From Dactylonectria macrodidyma (lineage: Eukaryota; Ascomycota; Sordariomycetes; Hypocreales; Nectriaceae), in assembly GCA_020744425.1 (NCBI GenBank), contig JAGMUV010000035.1, positions 434,001 through 498,000 of the forward strand: a stretch of DNA of 64,000 nucleotides, read 5' to 3'. Both the position numbers and the translations under genes were made by a program. The first letter of the stretch is position 1, and every line of letters starts with the position of its first letter. Positions 9,550 through 19,133 of the stretch are shown here, piece after piece. Below the pieces are notes generated by a model. That model worked only from the letters and a program-made list of their open reading frames with translations, searched no databases and had not been told where the DNA came from.

Positions 9550-11283
9550 TTAATATTTTCTCGGTCTTTTAACTTCACGCCCTGTGCGGGTGCGTACGAC
9601 AGGTAACTCTTCGGCCTCCGAATTTGAACTTTCATCCTCTTGCATCCCTCCCACCTGGATCACATCCTCAACAGCCCCTGCCTCTTCATTTGCTTTGTTT
9701 GGCTCGGGAATAGTTTCACCAGCAACTAGAGCCTCGGCTGGCGTCATGAACCTCTTGTTGGGATTGGGTATAGCCTTTCTCTTCTTGCCTCTGCTCAACC
9801 GGCCGATTTCCTCCTCCAGGCTGGCTATTCTTGTGGTTAGGGAGGCTATCTTTGACTCCTGGGCTTCAAACCCTCTAGATATCACAGAATACCGTCTCCT
9901 GGTTGAAGGGCTCTTGTTTTCCCCCAGATCTCTGATATGACGGCTAGTTCTTGGTGTATCATCGGAGTTGAGTTGCACGTCTCTGAGACCCCCTGATTCA
10001 GGCGTAGTTTCCTTCTTGTCTGGCTGAATCTCTGGATGCATGAAGGCTTTCCGTCGTGAGATTGGCCAATTTCCAGTCACTCTCCAGCCTGAGAGGATAT
10101 TTTTCTGAGTCATACCCACTTCCCTGGCTTTGGCATAAGCCTTGATGAAGTTGACCTTATCCACCGGTGCAGAATCAGTCAGGCTTGCCAGTTTTTGCAG
10201 TTCTTTGCGATATGCAGCCTTGGAGGCATTGAAAACGCCATTGTCTAGCGGTTGTAGGCCATGAGAGCAATGTGCCGGCAGGTAACAACAATATACGTTG
10301 TTCAAGAAGCAGGTAGACATCCACTCATCCTGGATTTTGAGTCAGCGACATTTATGATTCAGACTAGGTAGGTACTCGCAGATACATGACTTCTATGGCC
10401 ATCTAATATAATTAGTCTGGCATCAGACTCATCTGCCGGCTGGGTTTGAGGTAGATAGACCTCTTTGAGCCACTCAACTGCGATGTGGTTGTCTGTCCAG
10501 CCATTCTCAGAAGTGATATAATACCAGTCGGCTATCCTCTTGAACTCATTGATAAACCACTGTTGCTGAAGTTCTTTGCCTTTGAAAATAATTCCTGGTT
10601 TTAGAAGACGGCCATCTGCTGTCACGGCTTCAATAAAGCTAGTCCAAGCGCGGGACTGGGAGCCTTTGAGTAAGGCCTTCCTCTTAGGATCGCTACTGCC
10701 GATAACCAAGGAATCCAAGCCTAGATTCGGAATGGATTAGTGAATTTTATAACAAAAACGATAATTACTCACCAAATCCAGCCATGATACCGCCCTCGTC
10801 AACATTAACAGTGTTCTCAGGCTTGATCCAGCCATACTCGCTCTCCCGGATATCAAAGTACCAATTGACGGCCATTGGGGTAAAAGAATTGAACCTTGCA
10901 GCCTCCTGACGTTTTCCTACCTTCGCCTTGATCTTTGGATGACGTTTCATGAACCTGGCTAGCCAGTGTACACCGATAGACCTTTCCCGGCCTTGTTGCC
11001 TCAAGAGGGCAGCGACGGTGGCGCGAACTTGACTGTGGGAAGGAGCATAGCCTAAGGCCTCTTGTCGAAGTATCCAGGTAACTAACCTGTCCTCCTGAGA
11101 CTTGCATAACAGCTGGGCAGGCTGGGTGACCTCAGACTTTGACGGTAGGCCTCTTAATCGGTCAGAGAGAGTGGTCGGAGGCATGCCATGCTTCTGGGCG
11201 GCCTGGTACTGCGAGAGGCCGTTATCTGTGACATCCAGTATGGCTTCAATAACATCATTCTCTGTATAAGACATTCGAGGCAT
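9550..11283 (-). CDS. pogo/Fot1-type DDE transposase, apparently intact
   Basis: Three exons on the minus strand (11283-10773, 10720-10386, 10329-9550) join across 52- and 56-bp introns into about 541 residues without a stop. The N-terminus has a psq-type helix-turn-helix (NGLSQYQAAQKHGMPPTTLS). A CENP-B/Tc5-type DNA-binding region follows (IGVHWLARFMKRHPKIKAK). The catalytic triad is complete: NVDEGGIMAGFG, LIILDGHRSH and LQPLDNGVF. A heptad-like coiled coil (SKIASLTTRIASLEEEIGRL) and a basic/acidic tail complete it. The start is the MPRMSYTEND methionine; an upstream in-frame start would add 50 unconserved residues. A double TACCCACCTACCG motif at 9403-9440 may mark one end, but I found no matching end on the other side. 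Confidence 0.9.
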
Positions 11284-11666
11284 TTTCAAGGCAATTAAGG
11301 AAGGCTGGTGTAGATAAAAAGTCGATGAATCTTCAGGGAGGCTGGGTGATAAGGAGGCATTTCGAGACATTTTACAATAGTGCCATGCGACCATACCGCT
11401 TATGTGATCCAAAAAGGAATGTGAGAATATCAAACGCCATGAAACTCTTAATTCAGCCCGAAGGGCGTTCTATTCAGTCAGAAACAAGAGCATAAAACTT
11501 CTCCTGATTGGCCAATTGGTCTGGCCTGTGCTCAACTCGTGCTCGAATTGGCTGCCGGACTTCGTCTGCCCAATGTAGTAGACCAGGGTGTCGCCCGGAG
11601 CTCTGGACCCCTGCTGCCCCATTGTTCAACCGATTGCCCCTGACAACAGCTGCGTTGCTGACAGTA

Positions 11667-11815
11667 TCTAGATTCACAGGTTAGCTCTGCAGCCAACCTA
11701 TCTCCCACCAAGGTGGCGGCTGCTTCCCCTTTCCCCCCAATCTATCTAACCCATTGCTAATGCTATCTAGGTTCACATATCACCTCCCCAGCCGACCTAC
11801 CTGTCTAGATTCCCC
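11667..11815. repeat. Imperfect direct repeat, spacing about 100 bp
   Basis: Two related segments begin ATCTAGATTCACA (11667) and ATCTAGGTTCACA (11767). Both continue into CAGCC-ACCTA-type sequence. They lie upstream of the Helitron-associated ORF and could belong to the Helitron's left part. The rest of 11284-11950 shows no recognisable gene. Confidence 0.5.
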
Positions 11816-11954
11816 GGTTACCCTATCTCCAGAAGGCGGTTTTGTAAGCCGCTAGCACCACCTGCGGGTGTGTGTTGCCGCAGACACGTAAGCCCTTGCA
11901 AAGCCTCCTGCCCGAGCGATATCTAGGTGGCAAGAGGTGGATATATACAGTCAG

Positions 11955-12143
11955 ATGGAGGACGAAATACCCCAGGCAGTCCGCAACTGCCGTGCCTGCA
12001 AGCAAGACCTGCCCGAAGTCGAATTTCGAAGCGTCAAGGACCCTGCGAAGTTTACAGGAGAGTGTGCTAGCTGTAGGGCACGCCAAAAGCAACGGGCAAC
12101 CGAATCTCGAGCCGCCGTTGCTGTCAGAGGCCAAAAGCCATAA
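11955..12143 (+). CDS. Small zinc-ribbon protein upstream of Helitron helicase
   Basis: A 62-residue ORF starting MEDEIPQAV. It has two CxxC pairs (CRACKQDLP, then GECASCRARQKQR), spaced like a treble-clef or zinc-ribbon fold, and a basic tail. The arrangement echoes the CxxC pairs near residues 181-201 of the Helitron protein downstream (CLRCQEHW and ICSRCISR). It is on the same strand and ends 450 bp before that gene. I do not recognise a named family. It may be an accessory protein of the Helitron, a captured gene piece, or the displaced first exon of the helicase gene. The stop at 12141-12143 and the lack of clear splice signals argue mildly against the last option. Confidence 0.5.
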   Translation: MEDEIPQAVRNCRACKQDLPEVEFRSVKDPAKFTGECASCRARQKQRATESRAAVAVRGQKP

Positions 12144-12596
12144 AAAGGGTCTATGGGGCCCTAACTGCAGAAATCCACCGTCACACAGTGGCGGCCGCAC
12201 CTAACAGCCACAAGGTCGCAGCTACGCCGCAGGTTTTCCACAGCTAGGTTTCAGCTAGCCAGTGGCTGAGGGAGTTATGGAACACGGGCTAAGCGCAACC
12301 GGCCGGATCCGAGAGCTCCGACCGGGTTACGAGAGACCCGGCCGGGCCGGAGTCTCAGGATTAAGAAGACCAATCAAACTAGCTAGACCTAAGCAGCTAA
12401 GCTACAGCTAGCTAGCTAGGGTATGGGAAGGAGGGATACTAGACCTAGCTATAAGAAGAGCTACTAGAGGAAGAAGGCAAAAAGGGGTCAGAGATCAATA
12501 CAGTCACCAGCATCATTCCTACTAGCTAGCTGCTATCTTGCAGCGTGTCTGCCCTCTTCACTCCCTTGTGTGTAACCAGCCCTGACAGTTGCCGCC

Positions 12597-15500
12597 ATGC
12601 GGAATACCGCCCTGAGGCTGTCGTCACGCACAGCCACCAAGCGGTCCGATTCGCTAGCTAACCTGACGCCTCCAAGGCGGACTGCGCCAAAGCCTGCGTC
12701 TGTAAACAGCTTACCACCTCCTGCCAAGCCTGCTTTATTGCGTGGCCTGGCGCCTGCACTCTCGGAACTGCCTAGATCTCTGCTGGGGCCGTTTACCCCA
12801 GGTGCTGTAGAGGGACCTTCCCCTGTCTCTCCTACCCTTAGCCTGCCAGCAGTAGTTCTGGGCACGCCGATTCCTCAAAGCACTCTTCCCACTCCTCCTG
12901 TTGTGCTAGGCACGCCTTTACCGCAGGAATCGCTTCCTACCACTCCTCCATTGTTGCCACAGGGTCATCGCCGCGGCCGCTATGCACGCCAAGGCACACA
13001 GCCCCAAGAGCGACAGTTTAATCAGATAGTTGATCCACCTTTTATAGGGGACCTCAACTTGCCAGCCCTTAGTGAGGAAGATCAGGCCCTTGTGCGGGAG
13101 TTCTATACTGCCCTGAATAACGACAAGATGCATAGTTGCCTTCGTTGTCAGGAGCATTGGTTCGATATGAAGCGAAATAGCTTGCAAATCTGCAGCCGCT
13201 GCATTAGTCGAGACAAGGAAAGAGCCCCTGACGAGCCCTACTTCTTTAGCGCTACGAATAACCTTGACTTTGGGGAAGTCCCCGGCAATCTACCTGACCT
13301 AACGATGGTTGAGGAGATGCTTATTGCTAGAATTCACGTACACGTGAAGGTCCTACAGGTACGTGGTGCTCAATATAAATATCGCGGCCATGTTGTCCAC
13401 TTTCTTCGCAATGTTGGTAGGCTATTTGAAGAGCTCCCAGTCCTACCCGAAGAGCTAGATATTGTACTCCTGCGGCCGCCTAATATGGACGGCGACCCTC
13501 GCTTCCAGCAGCAGTTTGCTCGCGATTTCCGGGTACGCCGCTCATGCCTGTTGATTTGGCTGCATTACTTACAGCGCCACCACCCGGGCTATCGCGATAT
13601 CGTCGTGAGGCAGGATCGCCTGCAACGGCTTCCTCTTGACGGCAGCATAGTTGATTCCGTTGCTAGCCAAGTGGCTGACATACCTGACGGCGAGGTCCCC
13701 CAAGGCCCCGTTGAGGAGGTTGTAGAAGAGGATCCTTGCGATGCCGACGCATCAGCGATCCCGAATTTGCAGGTTACCGATACCGAAATAAACGCCCTGC
13801 AGTCCCGATTCCTTTATGGTACCCCTGACCCTGAGCGTATGGCTGATCTTGAGCATATGCCGCTTGGCGCGCAGGCTCAACACCAGATGCCGTTGCCTTC
13901 CATTCGCAGGACCCCTATCAACGAATTCAACCGTTCCCAGCCGCTGTTAACGCTCGCGTTCCCTACCCTCTACCCTGACGGCAAGGCGGACTTCGTGGAG
14001 CCTCGCCTACGGAGCATCACGTACCAGGACTACCTTGCACATGCGATGAGATGGCAAGACGGACGTTTTGCCCGCCATAAGACGTGGCCCTTCGTCGCCC
14101 TCAACACGCTGTTACGTGCGCAGGTCCGAAAGCGAAGCAACTACTTCGTCAAGCAACACGAAGGCCGCCGTCAAGCCCTTACACGCGCTGACCTAGAGGA
14201 AGCGATGGCTAAGCCTGACGAGCCAGAGGCTCAGGCACTGATCCAGTCGATCACGCGCCAAGCCGCTGTAATCAGGGGCACCCGGCCGTATTGGTATAAG
14301 CAAAGGAAGGAATTGGAAGCATATGCCTATAATCTAGGCAGGCCTGGCGTTTTCGCTACTGCAAGTGCAGCTGATTACCACTGGGAATCCCTATACCGTC
14401 ATATGCCTCGATTCCACGAGTGGCTAGCAGCTCCTGAGGCGAGCCGGATGGCCCTGTCCCGGCAACTACTGCGAGACAACGCCCACATCGCCGCTTACCA
14501 CTTCCATAAGCGTTATACGCTGTTTAGAACCATTGTCCTGAAGCAGAAGTTTAACCTAACGGACTTTTGGGGTCGCTACGAGTGGCAGGGCAGGGGGTCC
14601 AGTCACCACCACGGCCTCTATTGGTTAAATAGCCATCCAGACTTAGATCCTGACAATGATCAGTCCCGGGAGCGATTCGCCCATATCTGGGGATATCACG
14701 TATCTGCTGTTAACCCAGAGCCTCAGCGAATACAGGCGCCTGGGGAAGGGAACCCCCTGATCTTTAATCTATTGCAGCAGCCCCTTACCGTTGGGTTCCT
14801 ATCAATGGTAGTTAACCGCGTGCAACGACACCGCTGTAATAACTATTGTATGCAGCTCAATAAACATACCAAGCAGGTCGAGTGCCGCTTTGGATTTCCT
14901 CACGGGCAACGCCTACTAGCCTCCCTAGACAAGGTTCCTCATTCTAAGCACTGGAGCTTCAGGGGCGAGCGGAATGATAGCCAGATTAACCACTATAACC
15001 GCTTGCTTACAATTGCGTGGCTGGCCAATACAGATATCTCCCCCTGCACGAGCCTACAGCAGGTAATCGATTACGCAGCCAAATACTGCTCCAAGTCGGA
15101 AAAGAAAAGTGAGTCTTTTGCCCAGATTGGGAAGGCCCTGATGCCCCGGGTCAAGGACCATAACCCCCTTATTTCCTTCACGTCAAAGCTCCTAAATCAG
15201 CTAGTTGCTGAGCGGGATTACTCAAAGCAGGAGGTTTGCCACTTGCTCCTCGGCCTGCCGTTACAGGAGGGCTCACGAACCTGCCTATATGTTGATTGCC
15301 GTAATCCTGACAAGCATTCCCGCTCCCTACAGATCGATGGCGATGAGGTTGACGAGGCCCCCAACGTCTACGAAAAGTACTGTCGACGCCCAGAAGCCCT
15401 AGAGGACCTGACCTACGTTTCCTTTCTCAAATACTGGAATTTCTGCTCTAGGGACCCTTCCAAGTGGAAGCAATGGCAGCCAGGCAACGTCAATGGCAGG

Positions 15501-17411
15501 CCTCGTGTATTGGTCTACTTTCCTCGCTATCAGGCTGATCCAGAAAGCCAACAGTGGCCAGATTACTGCCGCGTAAAGCTAACGTTAAACCACCCACATC
15601 GCCGCCTTGATGAGCTCCTCACATTTGGCGGCCAGCGTTTTAATTCTCACGCTAAGGCCTTCTCCTATTGTTGGCAGCACCACAGTCATGGTGATGACCA
15701 TTACGGCCGGCCAAAAGAGGCTCGATTACAACCTCAAGAGGATCAGTACGAGACTCTGCCTGTGGAGGAAGAATTTGATGACGAAGACTGGATCCGCCTC
15801 GCCGCCCTTTTACCTGACAAACCCCTTACCCAGGAAGGTCTTGACCTACTTGGCCGCCGCGATATCGACGTCAATTACGACTGGACACGGCATGTGGGCA
15901 CTTATCCCGAATTTCGAGACAGCTACTGGAAAGACCTTATCGCTAGCCACCCTATAGCCAACGATGTGGAGGTCCTTGGCCCTCACTGGCGTGATCAGCT
16001 GAACTCACAACAACGGCTCGTGTACGACACCTTCATGGGCCACTTCCAGGCGCAAAGTCTTACTCAAATCCTTCTCCACGTTGACGGCGGTGGTGGTACA
16101 GGCAAGTCCTTCCTTATCAAGGTGCTATCCTCCCATCTCCAGGCGGCTGCCCTACCGAATCCTAGCCCTATTTGCCGCGTAGCGCCAACAGGCGTTGCGA
16201 GTAACCAGATACAAGGCAGCACCATTCATTCGTTGCTACGCCTCCCAGTAGGTGGTACTTTTACCGACCTTCCCCCAGCCGACGCGGCCGCCCTTCAGTC
16301 CCGCCTACGGCACGTCAAATACCTCGTTATCGATGAAAAGAGCATGCTAGGGCTTGAGCAGCTAGCGCGGATCGATTCCCGCCTGCGGCAGGCCTTTCCA
16401 CAGCGTAGCCTCGAGTTCTTTGGTGGCGTGAGCGTCTTGCTGGTGGGTGATTTCTTCCAGTTACCACCCGTCCGGCAAAAGCCGCTGTATTCGACTAGCA
16501 CCAGCCTGTCTCCGCTGGAAAGGAGAGGGCAGGTGGCCTACCGGTTATTTGACCGCACCATCTTCTTGACCACGGTACAGCGCCAAACTGGCGATGATCA
16601 GGCCCAGTTCCGTCAGGCATTGCAGGAGCTGCGTGAAGTTAAGTTATCTATACCGTCATGGAACCTCCTTGGTAATCGGGTACAGGCCAAGCTAACACAG
16701 AGCGAGATTGACAGCTTCAGGGCGGCTTTGCGGGTGTATTCTACAAAGGCCCGGGTCAACGAGTACAATTACGAGCATATGGTGCACCTCAACGACCCGG
16801 CAGTACAGGTGGAGGCAAAGAATCGGGGCAACGGCGCAGGGCAGGCGCCAAGCGACAACGCTGGCAACCTATCTAACAGGTTCCCTGTTGCTAAAGGCGC
16901 CAGAGTGATGCTTACGACTAACCTATGGCAGCCAGCTGGCCTTGTTAACGGCGCCCAGGGTACTGTATACGACATCGCCTGGAACGCAGGCGCCAACCCA
17001 TGGGAAGAACCCCCGGCGGTTATTATGGTGGATTTCGATAGCTACGACGGGCCGCCATATCTAACAACGAACGAGGGCAGGAAAATCTTACCCATCCTCC
17101 CAGTCACGCGTGATTTCCTTGTGGGCAACGAGACCTGCGCTCGCACGCAGTTTCCCCTGATCGTGGCGTTTGCTATCACTGTTCACAAATGCCAGAGCCT
17201 AACGAAGGATCAGATAGTTACTGACCTCGCTACACGCGACTTCCAGGCCGGTATTAGTTATGTTGCTGTCTCACGACTTACTTCGCTGCAAGGCCTACTC
17301 CTTGAGGCGCCTTTCGACCGCCAGAGCCTCTATAGCCACACGCCCACGGAAGGTTTATACGCCTGCGTTTCCTACGTACTACGTTTGTGGCTAACTATAA
17401 GGCAGGGATGA
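12597..17411 (+). CDS. Helitron Rep-helicase (HUH Rep plus PIF1-type helicase)
   Basis: A single 1604-residue open frame. Residues 1-120 are Pro/Ser-rich. Residues ~175-290 form a zinc-ribbon N-terminal domain (CLRC...CSRC). From ~435 the Helitron_like_N domain starts (NEFNRSQPLLTLAFPTLYPDG). The Rep nuclease histidine motif lies near 663 (GRGSSHHHGLYW) and the two-tyrosine motif near 824-830 (DYAAKYCSK). The PIF1-type helicase follows with Walker A near 1165 (DGGGGTGKS), Walker B near 1243 (LVIDEKSML), and a late helicase motif near 1529 (ITVHKCQSLT). All catalytic motifs are present and there is no frameshift, so the protein may be functional. It would nick and unwind DNA for rolling-circle transposition. 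The stop overlaps an ATGA whose frame stays open for 27 more codons, so the natural C-terminus may differ slightly. Confidence 0.95.
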   Translation: MRNTALRLSSRTATKRSDSLANLTPPRRTAPKPASVNSLPPPAKPALLRGLAPALSELPRSLLGPFTPGAVEGPSPVSPTLSLPAVVLGTPIPQSTLPTPPVVLGTPLPQESLPTTPPLLPQGHRRGRYARQGTQPQERQFNQIVDPPFIGDLNLPALSEEDQALVREFYTALNNDKMHSCLRCQEHWFDMKRNSLQICSRCISRDKERAPDEPYFFSATNNLDFGEVPGNLPDLTMVEEMLIARIHVHVKVLQVRGAQYKYRGHVVHFLRNVGRLFEELPVLPEELDIVLLRPPNMDGDPRFQQQFARDFRVRRSCLLIWLHYLQRHHPGYRDIVVRQDRLQRLPLDGSIVDSVASQVADIPDGEVPQGPVEEVVEEDPCDADASAIPNLQVTDTEINALQSRFLYGTPDPERMADLEHMPLGAQAQHQMPLPSIRRTPINEFNRSQPLLTLAFPTLYPDGKADFVEPRLRSITYQDYLAHAMRWQDGRFARHKTWPFVALNTLLRAQVRKRSNYFVKQHEGRRQALTRADLEEAMAKPDEPEAQALIQSITRQAAVIRGTRPYWYKQRKELEAYAYNLGRPGVFATASAADYHWESLYRHMPRFHEWLAAPEASRMALSRQLLRDNAHIAAYHFHKRYTLFRTIVLKQKFNLTDFWGRYEWQGRGSSHHHGLYWLNSHPDLDPDNDQSRERFAHIWGYHVSAVNPEPQRIQAPGEGNPLIFNLLQQPLTVGFLSMVVNRVQRHRCNNYCMQLNKHTKQVECRFGFPHGQRLLASLDKVPHSKHWSFRGERNDSQINHYNRLLTIAWLANTDISPCTSLQQVIDYAAKYCSKSEKKSESFAQIGKALMPRVKDHNPLISFTSKLLNQLVAERDYSKQEVCHLLLGLPLQEGSRTCLYVDCRNPDKHSRSLQIDGDEVDEAPNVYEKYCRRPEALEDLTYVSFLKYWNFCSRDPSKWKQWQPGNVNGRPRVLVYFPRYQADPESQQWPDYCRVKLTLNHPHRRLDELLTFGGQRFNSHAKAFSYCWQHHSHGDDHYGRPKEARLQPQEDQYETLPVEEEFDDEDWIRLAALLPDKPLTQEGLDLLGRRDIDVNYDWTRHVGTYPEFRDSYWKDLIASHPIANDVEVLGPHWRDQLNSQQRLVYDTFMGHFQAQSLTQILLHVDGGGGTGKSFLIKVLSSHLQAAALPNPSPICRVAPTGVASNQIQGSTIHSLLRLPVGGTFTDLPPADAAALQSRLRHVKYLVIDEKSMLGLEQLARIDSRLRQAFPQRSLEFFGGVSVLLVGDFFQLPPVRQKPLYSTSTSLSPLERRGQVAYRLFDRTIFLTTVQRQTGDDQAQFRQALQELREVKLSIPSWNLLGNRVQAKLTQSEIDSFRAALRVYSTKARVNEYNYEHMVHLNDPAVQVEAKNRGNGAGQAPSDNAGNLSNRFPVAKGARVMLTTNLWQPAGLVNGAQGTVYDIAWNAGANPWEEPPAVIMVDFDSYDGPPYLTTNEGRKILPILPVTRDFLVGNETCARTQFPLIVAFAITVHKCQSLTKDQIVTDLATRDFQAGISYVAVSRLTSLQGLLLEAPFDRQSLYSHTPTEGLYACVSYVLRLWLTIRQG

Positions 17412-18090
17412 AGATGCGCCTTGCTGACCAACAACGCCGTCAGGCTCAACAGCTGACCGATCCGCCGTATCCACCACGCTACATTGACTAAATAGCGTTT
17501 TCTTATAAGCTACAGGGAAAGGGGAAATTCGATATACAGTACATAGTTAATTGGGCCTGTCAGGAAGTGGTAGAGGGACCCCTATGTCTATCAGTCAACT
17601 CCCTGACTACAGGTTTGAAGTGGTTTAACAGCTGGTTACCGCCGCAGTCGAAAGGGGGCTTCTAGGGGGTTCCCCCAGGAGAGTTTAATAGCAGGTATAC
17701 GGTATTTACCCTTCGGGCTGGATATTCAGCCGTTAAGTCCCTTGCCTTGGCAACTTAACGGGTGTTCGAAGTATTTTAAAGGGATTATTGCATTGTGGTG
17801 GATACGGTAGGGTACCCCTAGTAGGTGTTTTTGGGTTTTGGAACAGTTTGAGTTACAGTCAACCGTAGCGGACCGACCGCTCGACTCTCTCTCTCTCTCT
17901 GTGCGTGGGCATTTTGTGCGACATCATCGTCGTCGCTGATCTCTCGTCATCACTGAGCCGACGCTAGCAGCCCGACTGGTCGAGATCCGTCCATCAAAGA
18001 TCGCCGGTTCCTCTCACTCATGTTATTCTGCTCTGGTCTGAGCGCGGGCAGAGAGACGCTGGATTCGCGTCTCCCCGATGAATCATCTAC
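17412..18090. other. Helitron downstream flank and gene-free stretch
   Basis: It holds hairpins (a GGGGGTTCCCCC stem near 17665 and the stronger one listed separately) and a short CT microsatellite at 17885-17900. No gene is recognisable. Confidence 0.5.
17730..17761. other. Strong two-tier hairpin downstream of Helitron gene
   Basis: CCGTTAAG (17730-17737) pairs with CTTAACGG (17754-17761), and inside it TTGCC pairs with GGCAA around a two-base loop. Hairpins near the 3' end are the terminator signal of Helitrons. The position suits that role, but no classical CTRR end follows at the usual distance. Confidence 0.6.
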
Positions 18091-18211
18091 TGTCAATATC
18101 AAGTCGCTCGCTCGCAAAACGAGGCAAGAATCACGATCATCGTGAACTTGTTCACGATGAGAGTGAACGGCCACCACTAGCATCAGGCAGCAGCCTGCTG
18201 CCTATGATATC
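18091..18211 (+). repeat. Palindrome-rich dispersed repeat, copy 1
   Basis: About 121 bp nearly identical, in inverse orientation, to 41852-41971. A shortened form is at 60874-60928. It contains three strong dyads: TCACGATCATCGTGA, GTGAACTTGTTCAC and AGGCAGCAGCCTGCTGCCT. It is non-coding and probably part of a non-autonomous transposon. Confidence 0.85.
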
Positions 18212-18622
18212 GGCAGATTGAACATAGGTATAAAAGACCGACCTTCGTCGCTCCTTTAGATAGGAAATCAAGAGTCTTTCGTTGCCCGATTCACAGGGGA
18301 TCTTCTTCCCGATCGTTGTTCAGTCATCCAAACAATCGTGTCGCGCGACATCTACCCATGACGCTCCCGTCTCTGTTCGCTTCCCTGATTGCACCAGCGA
18401 CTTGATGCCTGTTTTGGATAGACGCTCCCCCTCTTCATGTCACTCCTTTGTCCCTTGGACTAGCTTCTCCATGCCGTACCGATTTTCTGTTTCTCTTTGA
18501 ACAACGACATTTCTTTGTTTCCGACTCGGACCATCTGCTTCGAGCTCCTGGAACCGACTCTCCTTGAACAGCAATCATCTTCATCTTTCATCTTACGCCA
18601 CTCCTTTTGACTCGACGTTACC

Positions 18623-18892
18623 ATGTCGGCCCCGTCGACTCATTCCAAGATGCTAGTTGCCCCGGCCCGACTCAACCTTCGCCTAGGAGCCTCCTACAAC
18701 CACCACGACCGTGGTCCCCTCCCTTCGCCTTCTTCCCGATTCAACTTTAACCACCTTCTCTTCTCTCCACCACCTTCTCCCAGTCTCCCGGCCTTGGTCC
18801 CGAGACCTAAAAGGTCCTCCAGCCAGATCTTAGTCACTCGGCCGAGCCGGGTCTTTCGCCGGCTCTTCTTCCTAGCTAGACTACTTCACTGA
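18623..18892 (+). CDS. Small basic/proline-rich protein, possibly the 5' fragment of a membrane protein gene
   Basis: An 89-residue frame from the ATG at 18623, preceded by a long pyrimidine-rich leader (18240-18620) typical of fungal 5' UTRs. The sequence is Ser/Pro-rich with FNFNHLLFSPPPSPSLPALVPRP. It ends with a basic and then hydrophobic run (RVFRRLFFLARLLH) that stops abruptly. This looks like the cytosolic tail and the first turn of a signal anchor of a type II membrane protein, as in fungal Golgi glycosyltransferases. No continuation is visible downstream. I cannot name the family. It may be a truncated gene or a genuine small protein. Confidence 0.45.
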   Translation: MSAPSTHSKMLVAPARLNLRLGASYNHHDRGPLPSPSSRFNFNHLLFSPPPSPSLPALVPRPKRSSSQILVTRPSRVFRRLFFLARLLH

Positions 18893-19133
18893 AAGAATTG
18901 ATGAAGAGAGGATGCATCCTAGGAGATATCCACTTTTACTTTCAGGGATTGCCATTGACCTAGATGGCCAACAGAAAAGGTCAGATAGAATTCGTGCGGT
19001 CTGTTACAGATGAAGTACCCCAAGAGAAGCAGCCCAGTCCTGCATCTCGTCCAGCTATTCATCCTTTGCCGATCCTGCTTCCTGCCATTGCGCAGATCCG
19101 TAACCCAGTTTCCCACATCAAGTCATAGACTGT

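Larger units (their letters stand above)
11955..17763 (+). mobile_element. Helitron (rolling-circle transposon), probably autonomous; ends not resolved
   Basis: The element is defined by its uninterrupted Rep-helicase gene. Limits given run from the small upstream ORF to a strong hairpin downstream and are approximate. A CTAG followed by T at 17817-17821 would suit a classical Helitron 3' end, but the strong hairpin lies ~55 bp upstream rather than the usual ~10. Fungal Helitrons can also have non-canonical ends. No second copy in the window helps to fix the borders. Confidence 0.75.

Noticed and set aside
17320..17412. Short intron at the end of the Helitron gene joining to the open frame after ATGA
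   Set aside because: The best candidate would be only 26 nt long (GTACTA to AAG), too short for fungal splicing; I kept the stop at 17411.
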